From: Streptomyces piniterrae
GTDB taxonomy: Bacteria; Actinomycetota; Actinomycetes; Streptomycetales; Streptomycetaceae
NCBI RefSeq assembly: GCF_005048155.1
Contig: NZ_SUMB01000001.1
Coordinates: forward strand, 372,001 to 436,000
DNA length: 64,000 nucleotides
Direction: 5' to 3'
Below, in pieces: positions 10,451 to 19,429 of the stretch (within the stretch, counting starts at the first letter, position 1; every line of letters starts with the position of its first letter). Below the pieces are notes generated by a model. That model saw only the letters and a list, made by a program, of their open reading frames with translations. It searched no databases and was not told where the DNA came from. The translations under genes were made by a program, and so were the position numbers.

Positions 10451-11269
10451 ATACCGCCGGAGCGCGTGCAGCCGTCCCCGCAGGAGCCCCACCGACACCG
10501 CCAGGTGGCGGAGTCGTTCGGCGCGGATCCCGAGCGCTACGACCGGGCCAGACCCCGCTATCCCGACGCGATGGTGGCGCGGATCGTCGCCGAAAGCCCC
10601 GGTCCCGACGTTCTCGACGTCGGCATCGGTACCGGCATCGCGGCCCGGCAGTTTCAAGCGGCCGCCTGCCAGGTGCTCGGGGTCGAGGTTGACGCGCGGC
10701 TGGCCGAGTGGGCGAGACGGTGCGGGCTCGATGTCGAGGTGGCGGCGTTCGAGGCCTGGGACCCGGCCGGCCGGCTATTCGACGCGGTCGTCTCCGGGCA
10801 GGCCTGGCACTGGGTGGACCCGGTCGCGGGCGCGGCCAAAGCGGCCCGGGCGCTGCGGCCCGGCGGCCGGCTCGCGGTGTTCTGGAACGTGGACCAACCG
10901 CCGTCGGAACTGGCGAAAGCCTTCGCCGAGGTCTACCGCCGCGCGATGCCCGACTCGCTCGCCGCCGGCCGCTGGACCAAGACCAGCTCGGACGGGCACG
11001 CGCTGCTCTGCGGCAAGGCAGCCGACGGGATACGGGAGACCGGCGCGTTCGGCGCCCCGGCGCAGTGGCGTTTCGACTGGGAGCGGCGCTACACCCGGGA
11101 CGAGTGGCTGGACCAGGTGCCCACCACCGGGGGCCACGCCCAACTCCCGGCGGCCGAGCGGGAAGAGGTGCTGACGGGCATCGCCGCCGCCATCGACGCG
11201 GTCGGCGGCGGCTTCACGATGCGCTACGCGACGGTCGTGGTCAGCGCGACGCGCGCCGGTGCGGCCTGA
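10442..11269 (+). CDS. Class I SAM-dependent methyltransferase
   Basis: A 275-residue protein of the Methyltransf_11 type. Motif I is DVLDVGIGTGIAARQF (about residues 54-69), followed by the acidic GVEVD and then FDAVVSGQAWHWVD. Related proteins are trans-aconitate or tocopherol-like small-molecule methyltransferases. The chosen start (MPTIPPERV) lies inside the second TetR operator, so the transcript may be leaderless or very short-leadered. A GTG at 10466 is an alternative. It is controlled by the divergent TetR. The substrate is unknown. Confidence 0.85.
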   Translation: MPTIPPERVQPSPQEPHRHRQVAESFGADPERYDRARPRYPDAMVARIVAESPGPDVLDVGIGTGIAARQFQAAACQVLGVEVDARLAEWARRCGLDVEVAAFEAWDPAGRLFDAVVSGQAWHWVDPVAGAAKAARALRPGGRLAVFWNVDQPPSELAKAFAEVYRRAMPDSLAAGRWTKTSSDGHALLCGKAADGIRETGAFGAPAQWRFDWERRYTRDEWLDQVPTTGGHAQLPAAEREEVLTGIAAAIDAVGGGFTMRYATVVVSATRAGAA

Positions 11270-11326
11270 GCCGGCGCCCTGCGGCGCGCCGTCGGTTCGC
11301 CCGGCGCGGCGGGAGAGAATCAACGG

Positions 11327-11635
11327 ATGACCGAACACTGTTGTGCAGCGATGACACGCCATCTGGACTGGCACTGCGAAACCCACACCGACCCGTTCGC
11401 CTGCCCGGACGCGCTCGTCGACTTCAGCGCGAAGTTCCAGGAGTACGGGCTGATCGTCCACGACGGCGGTACCTCGCGGATCGGCATCGTCTTCTGCCCG
11501 TGGTGTGGTGGGCGCCTGCCCGAATCCCAGCGGGACCGCTGGTTCGACGAACTGGAGGCCCGCGGCATCGACCCCTGGGAGGACGAGGTACCCGCTGAGT
11601 TCGAGGACGGAAGGTGGCTGCGAGCGGCGTCGTGA
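11327..11635 (+). CDS. Small Cys-rich conserved protein (DUF6980-like)
   Basis: A 102-residue protein starting MTEHCCAAMTRHLDWHCETH with a second FCPWCGGRLPESQRDRWFDELE block (about 62-83). The paired CC / C-x-H and C-x-x-C motifs suggest a zinc ribbon. The arrangement, including EYGLIVHDGGTS, matches a family of small actinobacterial proteins that I recall as DUF6980. Its function is unknown, and it stands alone between the methyltransferase and the large gene downstream. Confidence 0.65.
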   Translation: MTEHCCAAMTRHLDWHCETHTDPFACPDALVDFSAKFQEYGLIVHDGGTSRIGIVFCPWCGGRLPESQRDRWFDELEARGIDPWEDEVPAEFEDGRWLRAAS

Positions 11636-11738
11636 AGCCTCCAGGGGCCCGGCCGAGGCGTACAAGTCGGTGAGTGGCGAGGGCCGTTCGGCGCTGCCGG
11701 GGGATTGTCAGTGGTCCATGTCACGATCGATTGCGTAC

Positions 11739-11821
11739 CGACCGATGTGATCGACGCGACCGACGCGACCGATGCGTGCGTGTCGTTCCGTGCCGACCGA
11801 TGCGATCGACGGCGACCGATG
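11739..11821. repeat. Four copies of CGACCGATG upstream of the large gene
   Basis: CGACCGATG occurs at 11739, 11766, 11794 and 11813 (spacings 27, 28 and 19 bp). Two copies extend to near-identical 18-mers ending in GATCGACG (11739-11756 and 11794-11811). The array ends 57 bp before the GTG start of the 823-residue gene. It could be a multi-site operator or a simple repeat expansion. Confidence 0.6.
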
Positions 11822-11878
11822 TGTACGGGGCGATCCGTGCAGGTCGATGCAGTCGACCGCGCTGCGAAGGGACCGCCC

Positions 11879-14350
11879 GTGACCGACAACTCCCACTCCG
11901 CGCTCCGCCTCGCGCTGAGTCTGGCCGGGCCGGACACCGCCGACGCGCTTGCCGAGCGGCTGCGGCCGAAGTTGCCGCCCGTCCTCGCCGACCGGTTCGG
12001 GCTTCCCGAGGAGTTGGTGGAGGAGTTGCTGGGTGCGGATGCCGCGCAGATGCGGGCAGCGCTGTCCATCGACCCCGAGGAATGGCTCCTGGGGGCGGCG
12101 GAGCTCGGTGATCCGGTGGTCGGCCTGGCGCTGTGGCGTGCGGTGTACCGCAACGATGCGGGTGGTCAGATGCGCGCGGTGGGAGAGATCCCCGGCCTGC
12201 TGGCGACCCTTCTGCACGCCGCCGACCTCGGGGATCTGCGCTGGTACGAAGGCGACGGGCTGTTCTCGGTCCTTTACGACGAGGCCACCGGACCCCTGCT
12301 CCTCCCCGTCCTGACCAGCGGTTTGGTCGGGCTGGACGTGGGTGCCCTCGCCGTCTTCGGCAGGCACCTCCCGCCACCGGTCGTCATCGACGCCTGCCTC
12401 GGCCTGCTGGACCTCTGGGGCAGCACCGCACCGTTCCGGCAGTACCTTCACCTGCTCGACCACACACCGGCCCTCGATCCCGGGCATCCATGGCTCCCGG
12501 ATCTGTTGCGCCAGGCCCTCGACGCCCCCGATCCGGAGCCCCTCCTGAGGGCACACCGGCCCCCGGGCGAATGGGCCGACCCGGACCACCTCCACGCCCT
12601 GCTGGCACTCCGTTACGGTGACGCCCCCTCGGCCAAGCCCGACGGCCTCGACTGGGAGCTGCTCCGGCGCGAGCACCAGCGCCTCCCCTTCGGCACGCAG
12701 ACTCCCCACCACTCGGGATACGGATACTGGTACGCAGCCCCGCTGACGCGACTCACCACCTGGGAGGGCTGTCCCGTCGACCTGGTGATGGATGCTTTCC
12801 ACGAGTACCCCGCCGGGACCGCCGCGGACGCCGCCGAGCTGCCCTTCGAGGCGCTCGCGGGGCCCGAGGCGCGGACCAGCGAGATATATCTCCGGCCCGT
12901 CCTTGGGCGTGGCATCCGCGAGGGCCGGTACTCCGTCGACCGGGTCCTGGCCGAAGTGCGGCCGGCGGTGGAAGTGCCGGACGCCCTGCCGTACGACCAC
13001 GAACCGGCCCGCAAAGCCTTCGCCGGCCTGCTCGCCCGGCTGGGCACGGACCCCGTCAACTGGCTGACGTGCTACGCCCGGATGCGGCGTGCCGACGGCA
13101 GCATCGCCGACCTGATCATGGACGTCACCTCGCCGGACTCCCGCAAGAAGCGCTGCACCAGCTGGCCCTGGGCGCAGGCCGCGCAGTTCCCGGCCGGCCG
13201 TCCCGTCAACGCGCGGGCGGCGTTCCTCGCCATGCTCCGGTGCGTTCCGGAAGAGGTTCAGAAGGCCGTCATCCCGCACCTCGACCTACGGGCCGTGCAG
13301 CACTTCCTGGTGTACGGCGAACCGTCCCCAGAAATCCGCGACGCGGTGGTGGCCGCCCATGGGCTCCCGGCCCAGATCGCGATGGCCGGCTCGCACCACC
13401 TCTCCGACGAGCAGACGGACTACCTCCTGGATCTCGACGAACCGGCGGTGGACGCCAAGCTGTTCAGCCACGCCCGTCTCAAGCGGTCCGAGCGGGAACG
13501 GATACTCGCCGGACGGCTGCGGGGCGGGGGAATCCGTCCGGTCGCCGAGGAACTGCTCACCGCTCTGGACGAGGTCAATATCAACGTCGACCGGGACCGG
13601 CTCGTGGCGGGTGTGGGATCCGGCGACCTCCGGGTGGCCCGTAAGATCGTCCGCTGCCTGCGGCTCCGTGTACCGGCCACTCGGACCCGGCTGCTGGTCG
13701 CCGTGTGGGAGCGCGGCGGTCCGGACGCCGTACGGGAGATCCTGGCCATGGGCCGCCTCCCCGCCCGGCTGCGACGGTGGACCGAGCGGGCCCTCGACGC
13801 GCCGGACGGCCTGGAGCGGCTGCGAGCCCGGCTCGCCGAGGAGGAGTCCCCGGCCGAGCTCCTGGAGTTCCTCACCGCAACCACCGATCCCGGTAAGCGA
13901 TTGCGTGGGCTCCGCGCCGAGGGCATACGGCTGCCGTGGACCGGGCTGGTGACAGCGCAGGACGCCGGGACGCTCCCGGCCCAGCTGCTCGACCGACTGG
14001 CTGAGCAGCCCGACTGCCCCCGCGAACTCCTGCTCGCGGCCCTCGCGACCACACCCGAGTCGGGGGCGAAGTGGATACCGAACGCGTTCCGGAGCGGCCG
14101 GCTCACCCCCGAAGACCTGCTGACCCACGCCGCGCCCGCCCGCGCCGCTCTCGCCGTTCTGCGGCAGTACGCGGCGGACTGGCCCGAGGCGGCGGGGCGC
14201 CCGGTGGTGTGCCGGGCCGCGGCCCTGCCCCGGGAGCATCTGGGCACGGATGTCGAGGCATGGTCCGTCGGCCTCCAGCTGCTGCCGACCTTCGTCGGGA
14301 CTCTTCCCGAACTCATAGTGACGGCGGGGGCGATGACGCGGGTCGCGTGA
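11879..14350 (+). CDS. Large protein of unknown function, helical-repeat-like
   Basis: An 823-residue protein. The GTG at 11879 was chosen over the 58-codon longer frame because AAGGGA stands 6 nt upstream and because the extra upstream sequence is the repeat array. It is Leu/Arg/Ala-rich, with many amphipathic helices resembling HEAT/ARM-like repeats (for example ERILAGRLRGGGIRPVAEEL and LLAALATTPESGAKW). No transmembrane segment, nucleotide-binding motif or signal peptide is seen. I do not recognise a characterised homologue. It is monocistronic. Confidence 0.7.
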   Translation: MTDNSHSALRLALSLAGPDTADALAERLRPKLPPVLADRFGLPEELVEELLGADAAQMRAALSIDPEEWLLGAAELGDPVVGLALWRAVYRNDAGGQMRAVGEIPGLLATLLHAADLGDLRWYEGDGLFSVLYDEATGPLLLPVLTSGLVGLDVGALAVFGRHLPPPVVIDACLGLLDLWGSTAPFRQYLHLLDHTPALDPGHPWLPDLLRQALDAPDPEPLLRAHRPPGEWADPDHLHALLALRYGDAPSAKPDGLDWELLRREHQRLPFGTQTPHHSGYGYWYAAPLTRLTTWEGCPVDLVMDAFHEYPAGTAADAAELPFEALAGPEARTSEIYLRPVLGRGIREGRYSVDRVLAEVRPAVEVPDALPYDHEPARKAFAGLLARLGTDPVNWLTCYARMRRADGSIADLIMDVTSPDSRKKRCTSWPWAQAAQFPAGRPVNARAAFLAMLRCVPEEVQKAVIPHLDLRAVQHFLVYGEPSPEIRDAVVAAHGLPAQIAMAGSHHLSDEQTDYLLDLDEPAVDAKLFSHARLKRSERERILAGRLRGGGIRPVAEELLTALDEVNINVDRDRLVAGVGSGDLRVARKIVRCLRLRVPATRTRLLVAVWERGGPDAVREILAMGRLPARLRRWTERALDAPDGLERLRARLAEEESPAELLEFLTATTDPGKRLRGLRAEGIRLPWTGLVTAQDAGTLPAQLLDRLAEQPDCPRELLLAALATTPESGAKWIPNAFRSGRLTPEDLLTHAAPARAALAVLRQYAADWPEAAGRPVVCRAAALPREHLGTDVEAWSVGLQLLPTFVGTLPELIVTAGAMTRVA

Positions 14351-14410
14351 CCGCCGGCCAACCGCCGCCGCCCATCTCTGCCGGCCGCCGTCCGTCGTCG
14401 TCGGCCCGGC

Positions 14411-14863
14411 TCAGCCAGTACCGCCTTGGGCCGGCGGCGTGCGGCTTCCGGCGTGGTCGGCCTGTTCGCTCCGCTCGGCCCCTTCGGCCCCTTCGGCCCG
14501 TTCGGCCGCGCTGCGTTCCACGCAGAACTCGTTGCCTTCGAGGTCGGCCAGCGTCGCCCACCCGGTGCCGTCGGCGCGGCGGTGGTCGGCCACCAGGGTC
14601 GCGCCGAGCGCGAGCAGCCGCTCGACCTCCTCGTCCCGGCTCCGGTCCTGCGGCTGCAGATCCAGATGCACCCGGTTCTTCACGGCTTTGGCATCGGGCA
14701 CCGTCACGAACAGCACCGTCCCGCCCGCCGAGGTCACCGTGGCTTCCGGGTCGCCCGGCAGGTCGTCCGCGGCCAGCGATCCGTCCAGCGCCGCCGCCCA
14801 GAAGCTCGCCAGCCGGTAGGCGTCGGCGCAGTCGAACGTGATGTGGCGCACCAAAGAAGTCAT
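14411..14863 (-). CDS. VOC-superfamily (glyoxalase/bleomycin-resistance-like) protein
   Basis: A 150-residue protein starting MTSLVRHITFDCADAYRLASFW, the common start of the 'glyoxalase_6' subgroup. It continues with VLFVTVPDAKAVKNRVHLDLQ, a DRSRDEEVERLLALGATLV helix and WATLADLEGNEFCV, whose Glu is the usual metal-ligand position. The C-terminus is a short repeat-like tail (RAEGAEGAERSE). ATG 14861-14863 gives the family start. The function may be metal-dependent or simple ligand binding. Confidence 0.85.
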   Translation of the reverse strand: MTSLVRHITFDCADAYRLASFWAAALDGSLAADDLPGDPEATVTSAGGTVLFVTVPDAKAVKNRVHLDLQPQDRSRDEEVERLLALGATLVADHRRADGTGWATLADLEGNEFCVERSAAERAEGAEGAERSEQADHAGSRTPPAQGGTG

Positions 14864-14987
14864 GCGCGCCACTATGCCCGGTGGGAGACCGGGCCTGTCC
14901 AGCGAGTTCTCCAGGACCCGCCGGCGCCCGCACGGCCGTATCCGGCCCACCACTTCGGGCCGTCGGCCCTCGTCGTCTACAGTTGCA

Positions 14988-15012
14988 GAAATCCGCAACG
15001 GGAAATCCGCAA
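14988..15012. promoter_or_regulatory. Direct repeat GAAATCCGCAA x2
   Basis: Two identical 11-mers (14988-14998 and 15002-15012) are offset by 14 bp in the 196-bp gap between the divergent VOC gene and the small plus-strand gene. The first is also flanked by TTGC...GCAA. They are a candidate regulator site or iterated promoter element. Confidence 0.4.
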
Positions 15013-15059
15013 TTCAACAGTGACGCGATGGCCGGTCGGCCAGGACGCGGAGGGCATGC

Positions 15060-15362
15060 GTGGGCGGTTTCGCCGAGTCGATACGGGAACGGGTACGCGC
15101 GGCACGGACCACCGTCGCGGCAGCGCAGGCAGCGGACGACCCATACGCGCTGGCGGTGGCCGAGGACGAACTGGACGACGCACTGCGGGTGGCCCGGAAT
15201 GTCGGTATCGAGGCGGACGCGGAGACGCGCCCCGTAACCGGCACCGCCACAGCGGGCGCCACCGAGACCGACACGGTCGACACGACAGGTCCCACGACCG
15301 GCCCCGCGACCGGCCCCCCGACCACGCCCGGCATCGCCCCGGAGAGCGAGGCGTCGGTGTGA
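15060..15362 (+). CDS. Small hypothetical protein with Thr/Gly/Pro-rich tail
   Basis: A 100-residue protein from a GTG. Residues 1-52 form a predicted helical hairpin (ESIRERVRAARTTVAAAQAA then YALAVAEDELDDALRVARN). This resembles a common small Streptomyces protein in which short coiled helices precede a disordered tail. Residues 55-100 are low-complexity Thr/Gly/Pro. Its stop overlaps the start of a 36-codon ArsR-like fragment (GTGA), suggesting that it once headed a two-gene unit with a regulator. Confidence 0.6.
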   Translation: MGGFAESIRERVRAARTTVAAAQAADDPYALAVAEDELDDALRVARNVGIEADAETRPVTGTATAGATETDTVDTTGPTTGPATGPPTTPGIAPESEASV

Positions 15363-15469
15363 GCGGCGGGACCGCGCGGAATTCAGGGGTTCCGCTGTAT
15401 CGGGCGAAGGCGGAATTCCTCCGGATGGTGACCGAGGCCCGCGGCGTGGCGGCAGTCGGATCCGGGTGA
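15359..15469 (+). pseudogene. Truncated ArsR-family regulator remnant
   Basis: A 36-codon frame starts at the GTGA overlap with the preceding gene. The segment VPLYRAKAEFLRM matches the conserved N-terminus of many ArsR repressors (PLYxxKAEFFRxLGHPxRIRVLELL), but the reading frame then diverges into VTEARGVAAVGSG and stops before any HTH. It is most simply explained as the 5' remnant of a deleted regulator gene. Confidence 0.5.
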
Positions 15470-15499
15470 TCGCGGATGGCCGACGCAGCGAGGCGTAAG

Positions 15500-15524
15500 G
15501 GACCGCCGCCTTGGCGGGCGGTCC
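15500..15524. terminator. Hairpin GGACCGCC ... GGCGGTCC
   Basis: An 8-bp GC-rich stem (15500-15507 with 15517-15524) whose loop can add a further GCC/GGC pairing. It lies after the ArsR remnant in a gap with no other gene up to the small membrane protein at 15722. It is likely the terminator of the 15060 unit. Confidence 0.5.
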
Positions 15525-15721
15525 GTTCGCGTATCTGCATACCGAGCGCCGGCGGGCCGGGCACCACACGTCCCTGCCCCGGGCGCCCCCACGGCCGAGG
15601 GCCGCGACGCTCCGTACAGCGCACCTGCCCGGACATCCTCGTCCGCCACAGGACGCCACCCGGCTGCGGCCTCAGGAGGGCCCGTACGACAGCGGTCCGC
15701 CCCGGCACACAGCTGGCGAGA

Positions 15722-15862
15722 ATGCCCGGCACCGCACTGCTGACCCACCGGACGGTGCGGCGCGGCCTGCTGCGACGGGTGTTGCTCTACATCCTCATCA
15801 GTCAACTTCTGCTCGTCTTCATGGCGTTGGTCGTCTATCTGGGGCGGCACGCCGGGACGTAG
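15722..15862 (+). CDS. 46-residue single-span membrane protein
   Basis: A short frame starting MPGTALLTHRTVRRGLLRR with a GGCGAG ribosome site 1-6 nt before the ATG. A basic N-terminal part is followed by one clear membrane helix (VLLYILISQLLLVFMALVVYL, about residues 20-40) and a short tail. Such orphan small membrane proteins are common in Streptomyces. It overlaps the 3' end of the convergent phosphotransferase by 44 nt, which lowers confidence. Confidence 0.45.
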   Translation: MPGTALLTHRTVRRGLLRRVLLYILISQLLLVFMALVVYLGRHAGT

Positions 15863-16649
15863 GGCGAGGCTCGTTCGCCCGCCACTGCCACGCGATGTCG
15901 CGGCCGAACGACCACACCAGCAGCGCCAGCGCCCCGCCCACCGCGGCAACCGCCGCCACCCGCGGCACGATCCCGGCAGCGGCCACGACCAGCACGATTC
16001 CCTGGAACGCCGCCACGGCCTTGCGGGCCGTGCTGGGCGGCAGCGGGCGGCGCAACCAGGGAAGTCCCCAGGACGCCGCGACGTAGAGGTAGCGCATGGC
16101 GCCGATGCTCAGCACCCACGCACCCAGCGGCATCGCCAGATGGACACAGAGAACGAGGATGAGGAACGCGTCGACCTCCATGTCGAATCGCGCGCCCAGG
16201 GGAGTCACCGTTCCGGTGCGGCGCGCCACGTGTCCGTCGACGGCGTCCAGGACGAGCGCCACCGTCGCCAGGCCGATCAGCGCCGGGACCGATGCCCGCT
16301 CGGGCATCACCGCCGGTCCGAAGGAGTCCGCGACCAGGGCGGTCACTCCGCCGACGAGCGTCGCGCGGGCCAGCGTGACGCGGTTGGCGGGTCCGAAGTA
16401 CGGGATCGGGGTGGTGCGCATCGCATGGGTGAGGGCGGCCCAGGTGGCCACGGCGCATACCGCCCCCGTGAGCCAGCCCGTGGGGCCGAGCCCGACCGCT
16501 TGGTGGAGCAGCGCGAGCAGCGCCAGTTGAGCGGCCGCTCCCGCCGCCGTGTCCCCTCCGTAAGGCCCGGACCGGCCGCGCGGGCCGACCGGGCCAAGCA
16601 GCCCGAACCGCCCGAACCGCCCCGCTCCGTACCGTTCTTGTACGGCCAT
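15819..16649 (-). CDS. CDP-alcohol phosphatidyltransferase family membrane enzyme
   Basis: A 276-residue membrane protein carrying the full family signature D-G-x2-A-R-x8-G-x3-D-x3-D: D138-G139, A142-R143, G152, D156 and D160 in DGHVARRTGTVTPLGARFDM. The flanking D135 completes the binuclear metal site. About six membrane helices follow or surround it. The enzyme swaps CMP from a CDP-alcohol (usually CDP-diacylglycerol) for a second alcohol. Residues 10-32 are a Gly/Arg/Pro low-complexity stretch. The acceptor alcohol cannot be predicted. Confidence 0.88.
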   Translation of the reverse strand: MAVQERYGAGRFGRFGLLGPVGPRGRSGPYGGDTAAGAAAQLALLALLHQAVGLGPTGWLTGAVCAVATWAALTHAMRTTPIPYFGPANRVTLARATLVGGVTALVADSFGPAVMPERASVPALIGLATVALVLDAVDGHVARRTGTVTPLGARFDMEVDAFLILVLCVHLAMPLGAWVLSIGAMRYLYVAASWGLPWLRRPLPPSTARKAVAAFQGIVLVVAAAGIVPRVAAVAAVGGALALLVWSFGRDIAWQWRANEPRPTSRRAAPDRRPTP

Positions 16650-16758
16650 CGAGCCTCCCGGGAGTTGTAGCGGTGCTGATGAGCGCCGCGTATGGTGACG
16701 GCGTCTTCATGATCTCCAGCATTCATGAACCCTCGCCGTAGCGTCCAGGAGGATCCCG

Positions 16759-17778
16759 ATGCCGCGCGTCGCTTGTGCTTTTTGGCTAAGCGCTCCAGGA
16801 CGGGGCGAGATCAGGACGCTGACGGTGCCGGAGCCCGGAGACGACGAGGTGCTGGTGCGTACCGTCTACTCCGGAGTGAGCCGTGGGACGGAGACGCTGG
16901 TCTTCCGCGGCGGTGTCCCTGTGAGCCAGCACACCGCGATGCGGGCGCCGTTCCAGGAGGGCGAGTTCCCCGCACCCCTCAAGTACGGCTATCTCAACGT
17001 CGGCGTCGTGGAGGAGGGGCCGCCGTCGCTGCTCGGCCGTACGGTCTTCTGTCTCTATCCGCATCAGACGCACTACGTCGTCCCGGCGAGCGCCGTCACT
17101 CCCGTGCCGGACTCCGTCCCCGCGTCGCGGGCCGTGCTGGCCGGCACGGTGGAGACCGCGGTGAACGCCCTGTGGGATGCCGCACCGCTGATCGGCGACC
17201 GGATCGCGGTGGTCGGCGCGGGGATGGTGGGCTGCGCCGTCGCCGCCCTGCTGGCCCGGTATCCGGGGGTAAGGGTGCAACTGGTCGACGCGGACCCCGC
17301 GCGGGCCGCCGTCGCCTCGGCGCTCGGCGTGGAATTCGCGCTGCCCGAGGACGCGTTGGGCGCATGCGATCTCGTCGTGCACGCCAGCGCCACCGAGGAC
17401 GGTCTCACGCGCTCGCTCGAACTGCTCGCCCCGGAAGGCACGGTCATCGAGCTGAGCTGGTACGGCGACCGGCGGGTCAGCCTGCCGCTGGGGGAGGACT
17501 TCCACTCCCGTCGGCTGGTCGTACGCAGCAGCCAGGTGGGCGCCGTCTCCCCGGCCCGGCGCGCCCGCCGCACCTTCGATGACCGGCTCGGGCTGGCCCT
17601 CGACCTGCTCGCCGCCCCCGCCTTCGACGCGTTGATCACCGGCGAATCCGCCTTCGAGGAGCTGCCACGGGTACTGCCCCGGCTGGCCACCGGCGACCTG
17701 TCGGCCCTCTGCCACCGCATCCGCTACGGGCCGGCCGACGGGTCGGCGGACGGGTCGGCGGACGGACCTGCCGGGTAG
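16759..17778 (+). CDS. MDR-type NAD(P)-dependent dehydrogenase (BchC-like, first gene of pterin-like cluster)
   Basis: A 339-residue medium-chain dehydrogenase. The Rossmann motif [21 protein letters not shown] lies at about 154-174 and is followed by [12 protein letters not shown]. The N-terminal [13 protein letters not shown] resembles BchC and zinc-lacking MDR proteins rather than classical alcohol dehydrogenases. The usual catalytic Cys-His-Glu set is not apparent. The C-terminus has a short tandem GSADGSADG repeat. Ribosome site is GGAGGATCCCG before the ATG. It heads a plus-strand run of five genes whose partners are pterin- and riboflavin-related. Confidence 0.82.
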   Translation: MPRVACAFWLSAPGRGEIRTLTVPEPGDDEVLVRTVYSGVSRGTETLVFRGGVPVSQHTAMRAPFQEGEFPAPLKYGYLNVGVVEEGPPSLLGRTVFCLYPHQTHYVVPASAVTPVPDSVPASRAVLAGTVETAVNALWDAAPLIGDRIAVVGAGMVGCAVAALLARYPGVRVQLVDADPARAAVASALGVEFALPEDALGACDLVVHASATEDGLTRSLELLAPEGTVIELSWYGDRRVSLPLGEDFHSRRLVVRSSQVGAVSPARRARRTFDDRLGLALDLLAAPAFDALITGESAFEELPRVLPRLATGDLSALCHRIRYGPADGSADGSADGPAG

Positions 17779-17912
17779 CCCACAGCTCACGAAGGCGCCG
17801 GACAGCATCGGAACTTCTACGCCCACCGAGGCCCTACGCCGCCCACCAACTCCTCACCCCACCCAGCTTTTTTCGCTACGTCACCGAACGCCGAGCACCC
17901 CTGGAGGCCCCG

Positions 17913-18311
17913 TTGTTCAGCATCACCGTCCGCGATCACCTGATGGTCGCGCACAGCTTCCGCGGCGCGGTCTTCGGACCGGCCCAGCGCCTGCACGGTG
18001 CGACCTACCTCGTGGACGCCACCTTCCGCCGCGCCGAACTCGACGCCGACAACATCGTCGTCGACATCGGACTCGCCACTCAGGAACTCAACGGCGTGAT
18101 CGGCGAACTCAACTACCGCAACCTCGACGACGAACCCGCCTTCGCCGGTGTCAACACCTCGACGGAGGCCCTGGCCAAGGTGATCGCCGACCGGCTCGCC
18201 GACCGCGTGCACGCCGGCAACCTCGGCGAGGGGGCGCGGGAGCTGGCCGGGATATCGGTCAGTCTGCACGAGTCGCATATCGCCTGGGCGACCTACGAGC
18301 GCACCCTGTGA
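17913..18311 (+). CDS. PTPS/QueD-like T-fold protein lacking catalytic residues
   Basis: A 132-residue 6-pyruvoyl-tetrahydropterin synthase homologue started by TTG with GGAGG upstream. It keeps the first histidine (H14 in MVAHSF), H28 in LHG and the C-terminal pterin-anchoring glutamate region ([11 protein letters not shown]). The canonical HGH triad is HGA (A30) and the cysteine expected just before it is absent ([10 protein letters not shown]). The S. coelicolor homologue SCO6650 was crystallised and reported to lack zinc and the catalytic triad while keeping a pterin-like pocket, which fits this sequence. Its stop overlaps the glycosyltransferase start (GTGA). Confidence 0.88.
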   Translation: MFSITVRDHLMVAHSFRGAVFGPAQRLHGATYLVDATFRRAELDADNIVVDIGLATQELNGVIGELNYRNLDDEPAFAGVNTSTEALAKVIADRLADRVHAGNLGEGARELAGISVSLHESHIAWATYERTL

Positions 18312-19429
18312 CATGGCCCGGCATCGCAGCGCCGGGGGAGCGGGTGGTGCACTTCGTCCTGCCCGGTGACGTCGACGACCCGACTGCGCCCAGCGGCGGG
18401 AACACCTACGACCTGCGGGTGTGCCGTGATCTGCCGGCGGCGGGCTGGCGGGTGCGCCGGTACGCCGCGCACGGAGGCTGGCCGCGGCCGGACGCGACCG
18501 CGCGAGCCGAACTCGCCCTGTTCCTGGGCGGGCTGCCGGACGGGGCCACCGTCCTCCTCGACGGTCTCGTCGCCTGCGCCGTCCCCGAGGTCCTGGAAAC
18601 CCACGCCGCCGGACGGCTGCGCACGGCCGTGCTGGTGCATCTGCCGCTGGGGGACGAGACCGGGCTCGCGCCCGACGCGGCCGCGGAGCTGGACGCACGG
18701 GAGCGGCGCACCCTGCACGCCGTACGGGCGGTGGTCGCCACCAGCAAGTGGGCCGCCCGGCGGCTCATCACCCACCACGGGCTGGCACCCGACCGGGTCC
18801 ATGTCGCCCGGCCGGGGGCGGATGCCGCGCCGCTCGCCCCCGGCACCGACGGCACCGGGCTGCTGTGCGTCGCCGCGGTCACCCCGCGCAAGGGGCAGGA
18901 CCGCCTGGTGACGGCCCTCGCGGCCGTCGCCGACCTGCCCTGGAGCTGCGTCTGCGTCGGCGGGCTGGGTCGCGACGGCGAATATGTTGCCCAACTGCGC
19001 AAAAAAATCATCGGGTTCGGGATGGATGAGAGGATCCACCTCGCCGGGCCGCGGGCCGGTGCGGAGCTGGACGCCAGCTATGCCGCCGCCGACCTGTTGG
19101 TGCTCACCTCGTACGCCGAGACCTACGGGATGGTGGTCACCGAGGCGCTGGCGCGCGGGATTCCGGTGCTGGCGACGGCGGTGGACGGCGTTCCGGAGGC
19201 CGTCGGGCTGGCCCCCGACGGCAGCGTGCCGGGGCTGCTGGTGCCGTCCGACGACCCGGCGGCACTCGTCGGCGCGCTGCGCGGCTGGCTCGGAGAACCG
19301 GAACTGCGGTACGAGCTCAGGAAAGCGGCGCGCGAGCGGCGTGCCACGCTGGAGAGGTGGGAGATGACGTCGCAGAGTCTGGCCCGGGTGCTGGAACGGC
19401 TTCGGCACGAACCCCGGGGCGCGGGATGA
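18308..19429 (+). CDS. Glycosyltransferase family 4 (GT-B)
   Basis: A 373-residue GT-B enzyme. The N-terminal acceptor domain starts [23 protein letters not shown], with the GGN loop typical of GT4. The C-terminal donor domain has [20 protein letters not shown] and the E-x7-E nucleotide-sugar motif in [23 protein letters not shown]. It is coupled to the PTPS-like gene by a GTGA overlap and to the next methyltransferase by ATGA. It probably glycosylates the pathway intermediate or product. Donor sugar and acceptor are unknown. Confidence 0.88.
   Translation: MTWPGIAAPGERVVHFVLPGDVDDPTAPSGGNTYDLRVCRDLPAAGWRVRRYAAHGGWPRPDATARAELALFLGGLPDGATVLLDGLVACAVPEVLETHAAGRLRTAVLVHLPLGDETGLAPDAAAELDARERRTLHAVRAVVATSKWAARRLITHHGLAPDRVHVARPGADAAPLAPGTDGTGLLCVAAVTPRKGQDRLVTALAAVADLPWSCVCVGGLGRDGEYVAQLRKKIIGFGMDERIHLAGPRAGAELDASYAAADLLVLTSYAETYGMVVTEALARGIPVLATAVDGVPEAVGLAPDGSVPGLLVPSDDPAALVGALRGWLGEPELRYELRKAARERRATLERWEMTSQSLARVLERLRHEPRGAG

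Noticed and set aside
17720..17775. GSADGSADG tandem repeat at the dehydrogenase C-terminus as a mobile repeat
   Set aside because: Short in-frame slippage repeat in a disordered tail; no sign of mobility.
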